From Toxorhynchites rutilus septentrionalis (Eukaryota > Arthropoda > Insecta > Diptera > Culicidae): a stretch of 64,000 nt of DNA. The notes below the pieces were generated by a model that worked only from the letters and a program-made list of their open reading frames with translations, was not told the origin of the DNA and did not search any database. A program made the position numbers and the translations under genes. The stretch is taken from contig NC_073746.1 of NCBI RefSeq assembly GCF_029784135.1, positions 112,466,035-112,530,034 of the forward strand. The letters run 5' to 3'. Below, piece by piece: positions 55,626 through 64,000 of this stretch. Position 1 is the stretch's first letter, and every line of letters starts with the position of its first letter.

Positions 55626-56497
55626 TTTTCGTGAAAGTAAACTTCAATTTTGAAAGAATAACAATCAGCACAAGTGAGGAACACTCCGATCCGTGCAATA
55701 AAACAGTGATTCTCAAAAAGGGCTGACAGTGAAATCTTCGAATTAGATAAAAATTCAAAAGTTGATGATTTGATGGTGGTGAACATTCTACTGAATTTAG
55801 GTGATTACATCCTCTCTCCCATGGATACTAATAATAATGAAGGTCCCGCCTCATTCCCCTACATGGAATGAGACAACTATTCATTTTGAATTTCGGATAC
55901 ACCGACAAAGCGACCGATCAAACAATTTGAATGAAATTGGAAATCTAGTGAGGTTGTACTCTTTGAGCCCCCCATTTGTTGTAGCGAAGAAAAAGTGCGT
56001 CGTGTCTTAACACTTCAAGGACCGGGAAGAAATCTGTAAGACATAAGTCTGAGACCACACATTTTGATTTGTGTAAGATGGTCGACTTTGCTTGCAAGTT
56101 TTTAAGAGACTTTAAACTTTGCAGTTCATTCGCCTCTATGTGTGAAGTAAGCGGATGAAAGTTACACGAATCAAAGTTTTTGTTGGGTGCAAGGTTCTGT
56201 TCAACGTCTTGCTGGATTCAATGAAATAAATTGATTGTTTATCAAGTAACAACCTTCAAAATCATGCTCATTAGATAGAGAATTGAATCATTCATCATTC
56301 CACTTATTTCATTTTTTCTTGATCGTGACAGAGAAAAGTTAGAGACTGAAACGTGAGCATGGGTCAATATAGAAAAATATACAGAATTTTGAAAATCAAA
56401 AATAGTTGTTCGAATAGAGTTATCGAAGTTATTCGATAGAGAAATATGTTACCTATCTTCCAGCCACAATTTTATTCATCGGAAAAGGGTCTGAGAA
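55626..56497. other. low-repeat DNA, no gene
   Basis: No transposon ends, tandem repeats or recognisable coding sequence were seen. Confidence 0.3.
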
Positions 56498-56870
56498 AAG
56501 TTATAGGCCAAGTTGTGTAGGAGAAATTACTTATTTTAAAGAAAATTGAATAAAGTTATTTGAAAGGACCTAAAACACATTCGCGAGATAGCACTCATTC
56601 AATAAAGAACATTTTTATTTATCTTTAGCCAAATTTTCATTGGTCGCAGAAGGGTCTAAGAAAAGTTATAGGCCAAAACCTGTACAACTTGTATGGGTGA
56701 AATGAAAAGTTATAGGCCAAGTTGTGTAGGAGAAATTACTTAATTTAAAGAAAATTGAAAAAGGTTATTTAAACCCATTTAAACCCAGAACACATTTTCG
56801 AGATAGTACTCATTCGATAAAGAATATTTAGTTTTTATATTTAGCTAAATTTTCATTGGTCCAAAAAGAG
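56498..56870 (+). repeat. ~210 bp tandem duplication
   Basis: GTTATAGGCCAAGTTGTGTA followed by GGAGAAATTACTTA occurs at about 56500 and 56710. The following ATTCGATAAAGAA and CCAAATTTTCATTGG words also recur in order, giving a 210 bp direct duplication with moderate divergence. Confidence 0.65.
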
Positions 56871-56899
56871 TATGAGAAAAGATATTGGCCAAAACGTTC

Positions 56900-57134
56900 A
56901 CGAGTTGCACGGGGGGAAGGATCTGGCTGGATAAGGAAGTAAAAAGTAAAATGGAAATAAAAATTTCTTTTGTATAGAAATTTTGACTATTTTTCGAATC
57001 CCTGTGTAATCCACCATAGGATCTATGGTAAAAAACGTACCTTTAAATTTTTAACACGCCATTCTCAATAGCTTCGAGATAGAAAAATTGAAAAAATACT
57101 GAAAGTACATCTTACCATGATATATCGAGAAATA
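56900..57134 (-). repeat. dispersed repeat, relative of the 61 kb tandem array
   Basis: On the minus strand it matches 61135-61400 (AAGATGTACTTTCAGTATTTTT, CCATAGATCCTATGGT, GCCATTCTCAATAG). The mariner derivative starting at 57135 is inserted at its TA. Confidence 0.55.
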
Positions 57135-57968
57135 TAGGGTTGGGGAAAAAGAAATGTCGTATTTCTGATCGAAATTTGACACTTTATTTAACATACTTAA
57201 AATTATCCAATTCAAGTCAAATATGCGCCGTTCTGCCGTTCCCCCCTCCTTATTTGCAAAAAACTCAGACAGCCAGTTTTCGCAAGCTTCTTTTGAGGCC
57301 AACTTAGTATCACCAAGAGCGTTTTGCATGGACCGGAAGAGATGATAATTACTTGAAGCCAGGTCTATGCGGTGGGTGCAATAGGACATCCCATCCGAGC
57401 TCCCGTAGCTTCTGGCGAGTCATCAAAGATGTGAGAGGCCGTGTGTTTGGTGGGATTGGAAGAAAATCATCCACTATGAGCTGCTCAACTATGGCCCTCA
57501 ACTCGGTTCTCTACTGTGAGCAGCTTGACCGTTTGAAGCAGGCGAGAGACCAGAAGCAGCCAGAAATGATCAATAGGAATGGTGTTGTTTTCCACCAGGA
57601 CAACGCTCGGCCTCACACATCTTTGATGACCAGCCTGAAGCTACGGGAGCTCGGATGGGATGTCCTATTGCACCCACCGCATAGTCCGGATCTGGCTCCA
57701 AGTGATTATCATCTCTTCCGGTCCATGCAAAACGGTCTTGGTGATACTAAGTTGGCCTCAAGAGAGGCTTGCGAAAACTGACTGACTGAGTTTTTTGCAA
57801 ATAAGGAGGGGGGGGGGGGGGGTTGTAATGGGGGGATAATGATTCTTAATGGCAACAAGTTTGCGAGCAAAACGGCGCATATTTGACTTAAATTGGATAA
57901 TTTTAAGCATGTTAAATAAAGCTTCAAATTTCGATCAGAAATAAGACATTCCTTTTTCCCCAACCCTA
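57135..57968. mobile_element. palindromic mariner derivative with intact ends
   Basis: 834 bp starting TAGGGTTGGGGAAAAAG and ending in the complement, flanked by TA on both sides. About 57170-57435 (minus) and 57600-57900 (plus) are inverted copies of the same transposase 3' part: TGATTATCATCTCTTCCGGT on the right has its complement on the left. A ~160 bp central piece is present once. The plus-strand half reads VVFHQDNARPHTSLM to SPDLAPSDYHLF (DD34D). Poly-G at 57811 is an assembly-sensitive spot. Confidence 0.75.
57480..57830 (+). pseudogene. mariner transposase C-terminal part within palindrome
   Basis: Begins in a frameshifted VWWD-like stretch (GGIGRKSST), then CEQLDRLKQARDQKQPE and NGVVFHQDNARPHTSL, then ELGWDVLLHPPHSPDL and APSDYHLFRSMQN. 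D..34..D spacing is kept. A TGA follows REACEN at about 57781. No N-terminal DNA-binding half or first Asp is present, so it is non-functional. Confidence 0.7.
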
Positions 57969-57970
57969 TA

Positions 57971-58251
57971 TTATCGCCTTTAAAATATGTCCCTTCTGAA
58001 TCAAAAAGCTTATTCCAACGGAAAATCCAGTCATCTGAACATTTTTTTATAGCTGTTTTCAGGAATCGTAAAAAAAAGTACGTTCAATTCTCAATACATT
58101 ATGTGAAAACTCTTAAATATAAAAAAACATGTATGAACACATTACAAAGCAGCACAGTTTCTCAAAACATAATTTAATAATTTCAAAATATTGAAAAATT
58201 GTACCGCAAAATGCTCTAGAATTCTAAAAAGAATCACATATCAATAACTGG
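57971..58251. other. AT-rich spacer
   Basis: No feature recognised. Confidence 0.3.
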
Positions 58252-58253
58252 TA

Positions 58254-59850
58254 CAGGGTAACTTCGATATAACGTACATTTCACTTTCAAAATTGTACGT
58301 TGTATCGAATTGTACGTTATATCGAAGCATAATAAAGGACTCACAAACGTAGCCTAAAAGACATTATTGTGTTGCTATTTTCGTAAAGTTAATGAATAAA
58401 TTCAATTAGAAGACGAAGCCAGCCTTTCTAATGATGTTTCCCTTCGTACGGTTGATTAAAGTTTGATTCATTTAGAATCAGGAATCACAAAACCAGCTTT
58501 ATTTCGGGATTGATTAAAGGTACAAACCATGTTTCAGCATCACAACACAGATAGTTCATTGTTCTTTCAGAAAAAAAAATATTAAAAAAAAAAAAAGACG
58601 GGTGGGTAATGTCGAGGACATTACCGGAGAGACGTAGGACTCCATTATTCGAATATCATGGAGCACAGATCCCAGAATGAACAGCTTTTCATGTAAAAAA
58701 TTACAGAAAAAAATCAAAGGATAAAATAAAACCTCAGCACTTAGCAAACATTCAAACGTTTAGATTCAAATACGAAAAAATCAAAATTTGTTGTGCAAAT
58801 GTCGTGCGGTGCAAATGTTGTAGGAGCTATTGTTCAGCCGTCAACGAACACACAGTTGATGGCAAGCATATCGTAAAAGGAATTTACCGTCTGGTATCGT
58901 GATATAATTGGGCTTTGCACTCCTCATGATAAACTGTGTTCTACTAGTCAAGTCCTTCATTTGATACCCATATTGATGGGGCTTTGAGAAAATATGTAAT
59001 CCGCCATTTTGTAGCGGTCGCCATCTTGGATTCTCAAGATCATGAAATACGCAGTTTTATAATGACTGCAGAGATAAAGGTGTGTTTCAAATTTCAGATC
59101 AACCGGTCAACAGGAAAGGGGTCAAATTTCAATTAATGGGGTACCGCGCCATAGACAAAGATGTTACATACAAACATACAGATATGCCACAGCAAAATAT
59201 AACCGTTTAAAAACTCCAGCATTCTATCAAATCGAGTGCTATTAACCACTCATTCACCCGGCGCGACGCTTCCACCGCTTTTAACACACTTCGATAGGCT
59301 CTCCTGCTCTACATTCCATTGAAACTCCTGTCTCTCCCTTTTGCGGTATCGCACCGAATACATCCCCGGCAAATGCAGCGATATCTCTTTTGCTGACAAT
59401 CAATTTCAAGATATCGTCCATCCTGCTTGGCGTCCGATGATAGAATGTGGTAAAGCCCCACCATCGCTCACTTTATATAGCCATATAGTTAACGTTGTAG
59501 CGACCGCCTATATTTATTTGTAATCTCTTTTTTGTCTCCCTCCTTCACCTTGTCCATACGTTTCGTCCGTACCGTGGTTGCTTGTAATGAATAGCTGTTT
59601 GCTGTGTGTATTTGGAACCAAAATCCATTCATTAACTGAGGTGGTATTAGCGTTCAAAAACTGAACACTTTTTCACACCGAAATATTGAAATAGTCCCCT
59701 ATATTGAAAGGTTAGACGTAGTCCTACGTCAAAATTTCCTTTGCACTTTGGAAATGTGTACGTTATATCGAGGTAAAATGTACGTTATATCGAGTGACGT
59801 TATATCGAGGGTACGTTATAACGAGGGTACGATATAGCGAAGTTTCCCTG
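58254..59850. mobile_element. TA-flanked MITE, GATATAACGTAC family, with 1.1 kb insertion
   Basis: Left end CAGGGTAACTTCGATATAAC, right end the near-complement, TA at 58252-58253 and 59851-59852. The outer parts (58254-58595 and 59739-59850) together match the uninterrupted copy at 62037-62469, so 58596-59738 is an insertion. The right end carries four TTATATCGAG/GTACG units. No transposase. Confidence 0.7.
58596..59738 (+). repeat. insertion inside MITE, probable Helitron-type fragment
   Basis: Starts near GGGTAATGTCGAGGACATTACC (hairpin) and ends with the GACGTAGTCCTACGTC palindrome (59718) that precedes the 3' end of Helitron-type modules elsewhere in this window; the CTAG terminus is missing. 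The middle has CGCCATTTTGTAGCGGTCGCC and a TACATACAAACATACAGA run. No coding region. Confidence 0.45.
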
Positions 59851-59852
59851 TA

Positions 59853-60550
59853 CATTTAAATGAAAATTAGGTAATTACAAAAAAATTACTTTAATTTTTA
59901 AAACTTTTTTTTTTAATTTTTTTTTTATAATTTGCCGCGGTACACCATAATAGATGTACTTTGAGTATTTTCTCGAATTTTCATCTACAAGCGTATTGAG
60001 TATGGCTTGAAAAAAAGAAAAACTACGTTTTTCACTATATCGCCGTTCTACGTATAGTTGTCCCATGTTAACACACAGTTCGATTTGAGACAGCGACGCG
60101 TTAGCAAGCAGCTACGAATTAAAGCGGAATTTGAAGGAAAACAGCAGATGAAATTTAAGTGGGTCAACTTTGTATAATTTCATGTATAGTATAGTTAAGA
60201 GAAATACAATGTACATAGTTATAGTTTAAGTGTGTGCAGTATTTTGTCTCCGAAGCAACGAGTCCCTCAATCCGCCACAGTGAAGTGAAATAAAGTTTCC
60301 ATGCGAATGGAAAATACCCGCTGCTTCACTGCAATGAAGGCAGTCTGCATCGCGCCCACGGGAGAAATTGGTTTCTCTCGCTGGGTAAGTTGCATTAAGG
60401 CATGTAGCGTTATTTTTTCTTGAAGTTTTCAGAGGGTTGCGTAAAAAAATATTTTTTGGCCTTTGGGCATTTTTAGTTTATAATAAAAATAAAGTCCTTG
60501 TGGAAAGATCATTGGGATTAATGAGAAAAACACTTTAAAATATCCAAATT
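59853..60550. other. spacer with one degenerate copy of the 61 kb repeat
   Basis: 59935-60066 resembles the 61140-61270 unit (GTACACCATAATAGATGTACTTT, GTTTTTCACTAT). 60067-60550 shows no feature. Confidence 0.35.
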
Positions 60551-60831
60551 GAGGGGTTTAGAATGCAAGGGGTGTAAGTGACTTCATCGATTTCTCTTCA
60601 TCAACTTTTTCTTTAGTTAATAACTCAATTACAAAATTACAAAATTACAAAAACGTTCCAATTTGAGTTTGCTATAGAATCCGATAGATGAGGTTTTGAC
60701 CTATCTTCCACATTGTTAAATATAGCTGAGAATGAGTTTGCAGCTAAGTTATGACCAAAAGAGAGAGTCGATGTAGAGAAATCGATCAAATCACTTACAC
60801 TCCTTTCATTCTAAGCCCCTCAATTATTATT
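60551..60831. mobile_element. 281 bp MITE
   Basis: GAGGGGTTTAGAATG at the left and CATTCTAAGCCCCTC at the right are inverted repeats; the next inner words, GGTGTAAGTGA and TCACTTACAC, are also paired. AATT borders both sides and may be a target duplication or part of the repeat. No protein; superfamily unknown. Confidence 0.6.
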
Positions 60832-60939
60832 GTTTTTTTTTTTATTTAATCTTACAATTGAAAACCACGAATACAATAAAATAATCAATTTCCAAAAAAA
60901 ATAAAACTAATAATTCATAAGATGAAGAAAATTATGTTT

Positions 60940-61830
60940 GTGTCTCGCAATGCTCTTAAACATTCAGGAAAAAATTGCACCAGATGTAGAAAGAAAGACA
61001 CATACTAACGCATTTAAATAAAAGTTAGAACAGAAGCGGGTCTCAAAGTTAAATTTTTTTCTAAATTTCGAAATGCCACAAAATATATTGAATTTTTTTG
61101 TACCGCATATTTATTTTTTTTTATAATTACTTTTTTTGATGAAAAAATTGTTCGAAGATATTTATCGATACACCTTAGTAAGATGTACTTTCAGTATTTT
61201 TCCATTTTTTTGTCTCAAAACTATTGAGAATGGCGTGAAAAAACGAGAAGGTGCATGTTTCACCATAGATCCTATGGTGTACCATATAAGGACTCAAATA
61301 TATTGTTCTACTGCCAAAATGTTTTATTTGGTACTCTATTCGATATTTTCCATATAGCTGGTGATTTGGTTTTAGGGCAATTTTTATTCCCTTACCCAGC
61401 CAGACCCTTTGAAAATATAAAAAAATTATTTATTTCTGAAAAAAATCACACATATCTAGAAAAGCCGTAAGAGCACATTTAAATATGAATTAGAGTAGTA
61501 CTGAATCTCTAAATCCCAAAAAAAAATTTCAAAATTTAAATATTTTTTTAGTACTAAAATTTTTGATGAAATATTTTTTTGATGATTTTTCTTGATACAC
61601 TGTGGCAAGATGCACATTCAGTTTTTTTTTCAAATTTTTATCTCGGATCTATTGAGGCGTGAAATAAACGAAAAAGTACGTTTTTCACTATTGATCCTAT
61701 GTTAAACCACATAGGGGTTCAAAAAAAAAACCGCCAAAATTTCGTATTCAATATCCTCTACAATATTTGCCATACAGCTAGTAATTTTGGTTTGGGGGCA
61801 CTTTTTACTCCCTTATCCGGTCAGGCCCTT
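60940..61830 (+). repeat. ~430 bp tandem repeat, two to three diverged units
   Basis: TTTTCACTATTGATCCTATG (61680) and TTTCACCATAGATCCTATGG (61258), then CATA.AGCTGGTGATTTGGTTT (61351 and 61782) and CCCTTA.CC.G.CAGNCCCTT blocks, recur in order with ~430 bp period. A partial unit lies at 60950-61130. A relative in minus orientation is at 56900-57134. The 73- and 71-codon frames inside are by-products. Confidence 0.6.
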
Positions 61831-61835
61831 CAAGG

Positions 61836-61975
61836 TGTACACTCAATTTTGCGATGCTTAGAATAGACATTGTTTTCAAATTTTTGGAAGAAATAATTAG
61901 CAATAAACTTTTCGCGAAATTTTCTTACGCGCATAGTTAGTTAAATGTGCGTGTTATTAATATGTATCAAGAGAA
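61836..61975 (-). repeat. Tc1-like terminal fragment, inverted copy of 24915-25075
   Basis: GTGTACACTCAATTTTGCG and the following AATAATTAGCAATAAACTTTT match the complement of 24915-25075, upstream of the Tc1-like transposase relic there. A second similar terminus, TACTCAATTTTGCGG, follows the MITE at 62472. Confidence 0.5.
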
Positions 61976-62036
61976 GAAATGTATTCAAAATACTTTGTAC
62001 CAAATAAATGGAGAGTATCGTCTAGTAGCACGTGTA

Positions 62037-62469
62037 CAGGTAAACTTCGATATAACGTACATTTCACTTTCAAAATTGTACGTTGTATTGAATTGTACGT
62101 TATATCGAAGCATAATAAAGTACTCACAAACGTAGTCTATATTACATTATTGTGTTGCTGTTTTAGTAAAGATAATAAATAAATTCAATCAGAAGACGAA
62201 GCCGGCCTTTCTCATGATGTCTCCCTTCGTACTGTTGATGAAAGCTTGATTCATTTAGAATCCGGAATCACAAAACCAGCTGTATTTCGGAATTGATTGA
62301 AGGTACAAAACTTGTTTTAGCATCACAATAAAGATTATTCATTGTTCTATCAGAAAAAAAAATATTGAAAACAATTTTCCTTTACACTTTGGAAATGTGT
62401 ACGTTATATCGAGTGACGTTATATCGAGGGTACGATATAACGAGGGTACGTTATATCGAAGTTTCCCTG
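62037..62469. mobile_element. 433 bp TA-flanked MITE, GATATAACGTAC family, complete
   Basis: Ends CAGGTAAACTTCGATATAAC and AGTTTCCCTG, TA at 62035-62036 and 62470-62471. The target TA appears to lie within a Tc1-like terminus (GTG-TA-TACTCAATTTTG), so the insertion followed that element. It gives the uninterrupted structure of the family seen at 361-568 and 58254-59850. No coding potential. Confidence 0.75.
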
Positions 62470-62471
62470 TA

Positions 62472-63412
62472 TACTCAATTTTGCGGTTGACTGTAGAGTT
62501 TCCAGACAATTTGCTGTCAAAATATTTGTGAAAATATTCCAGAGCATGTAATACAAAAATGCAAATTTCATTTGAAAATCCTGGTTATGGGCTATGGTTT
62601 CAGACATGAAACTATATATTTTTTAAAGTTTCAATGTCAAGTTTATTGATTCGAAAATATTTACATATTTAGTTCACTTCTAAATAAATTTCTAATTTCT
62701 ATTATTCCGCTAGCCACATCAATGAAATTAGCGTATTTAACGAAGTTTCTCAATAATCCATTTCTTTTTCTATGATTGATATGTTGCAATGATGGTCTCA
62801 ATAGGTCCTCACAATACACAGGTAGATTATTTTTATGGGGTTTCCAATACCCTCATTAAAATTCGGGAACCTTTACCCACGACACCAAGTGACCTTCGTT
62901 GAACTTGTGAGATTGTCATAAAATACTCAAAAACATGGAAATTCTATCGTATCCACCTCACGCCCTGGACCTTTAATCCTGTTCCCGTTTTAATAAAATC
63001 TTTAGCTAGAGAAAAAAAAACAAAGAGCATTATGTCACTGGTCCAATTTTCATATCTACGGATAAGACTCCAAATTTACTAATCACAAATATGTACAAAG
63101 AACTACCACGCTGACACGAAGACAAAAATAATGAAAAGGTATATAACATATCCTATTTTCCCTTATTAGAAAAATGCTCATAAACATCCACTAAATTTAA
63201 TTTATTATTTTTGATTTATGTAAGAAAAAACACATCGTTGCTGTTTTAAGACAGGTCAACTCAGTCTAGTTCCGTTCTTTAGAAGAATTTTGATCAAATT
63301 TGTAAATCCCAAAATTTCGAACAGATTTGAAAAATCTATACTGCAAAAGAAAACCATATTTATCATTTTAACTGTAAAAATTTTATGTAATTTGAGTGAT
63401 GAAAAGAAATAA

Positions 63413-63449
<37 letters not shown>

Positions 63450-64000
63450 AACTGACAATAATGTTTAAACATTATAACGATTGAAACGATATTGTAGTTA
63501 AAACATGCATCAAAGGACAACTATGACTCATTTCGTCCAGTTCAAAAAACCATTTATCTTCTGTTTGTGATATACACCTCGGAGAACACGTTAATTTATG
63601 TGAATTTACTACAGTTCATTAGCATAAAACATGCCAAACGATTAAGAATCATCATTATCATCCAATGTTGTACTTCTATTAATAACCATATAATCATAGC
63701 ACTCTCCACATATTCAAACGCTCGTCGTTGATGACGACGCAAACCATAAATCTATCTCCTAATCCGGGATAATGGTTAGATAATCATGATTACAATGCTA
63801 TGCAATTACTCTTGCAACAGCTGCCTGTTGTGTCGCATGCATCACATCCACTTGAACACATAAATATGTCTAGTTCAACACTTCTTCCTTGCCAGCATCC
63901 TCTCGAATAGATAACCTTCATAACCTTGCTAGAAGATGATTAATAAGGTCACCACTAATTGAGTCTCCGAATATTTCACACCCCCTGCTACTAAAACTAA
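62472..64000. other. AT-rich DNA, no gene recognised
   Basis: Apart from a dinucleotide run at 63419-63445, I see no coding region, transposon terminus or repeat in this last 1.5 kb. Confidence 0.35.
63419..63445. repeat. (TC)n microsatellite
   Basis: About 13 uninterrupted TC dinucleotides followed by TTTCTA. Confidence 0.9.

Noticed and set aside
1..64000. CRISPR arrays, rRNA genes, endogenous viral genes, autonomous Rep/helicase Helitron
   Set aside because: Looked for in the reading frames and repeats; none supported.

Overview
The window looks like eukaryotic, AT-rich, intergenic or intronic DNA from an insect, most likely a culicine (Aedes-like) mosquito. The case rests on its repeats. 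There are two copies of a DD37E IS630/Tc1/mariner element (ITmD37E type, first described in mosquitoes), a mariner DD34D element, two DD41D elements, tRNA-derived SINEs, TA-flanked MITEs and many Helitron-type ends (5'-TC, 3'-CTAG, A|T insertion). Nothing bacterial is present, and I recognise no intact multi-exon host gene, rRNA, functional tRNA or CRISPR array. The species call is inference.

Layout. 1-570: a repeat segment with a histone-like 3' end, then a truncated MITE. 1191-5030: a foldback element split by a SINE (1606-2094) and a complete 1.9 kb Helitron (2719-4583). 5031-7110: no gene seen. 7115-11020: two long inverted-repeat elements. 11160-16004: Helitron-type composite with head-to-head 3' ends, a 106-bp higher-order minisatellite and another Helitron 3' end. 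16005-17905: no gene seen. 17906-25900: a nested 1.2 kb palindrome, a pogo-like relic, nested MITE/foldback elements, a Tc3-like element with IR/DR-type ends, a Tc1 relic and a LINE tail. 28151-29672: Helitron holding a MITE. 31171-33380: second copy of the 2.2 kb foldback family. 33381-34858: no repeat seen, with a 34-codon membrane-type small ORF. 34859-37666: two inverted DD41D elements around another foldback. 41148-48345: dense cluster of Helitron-type modules carrying TATA/initiator promoters, a histone H4-like coding scrap and histone-type 3' stem-loops. 48346-50603: mostly unique, with a candidate promoter and first exon. 50606-55623: ITmD37E (intact), mariner (one stop), ITmD37E (broken). 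57135-57968: palindromic mariner derivative. 58254-62469: MITEs and tandem repeats. The rest is low-complexity or featureless.

The only complete uninterrupted transposase is the DD37E gene at 50776-51750 (minus strand), in an element with near-perfect ~50 bp inverted ends and TA target duplications. The other DNA elements are broken or non-autonomous. The most unusual content is the repeated association of Helitron-type modules with replication-dependent histone gene parts (promoter, H4-like coding, 3' stem-loop plus downstream purine element). This looks like gene-part capture and spread. The second theme is the density of long inverted repeats (at least seven), which could make hairpin RNAs if transcribed.
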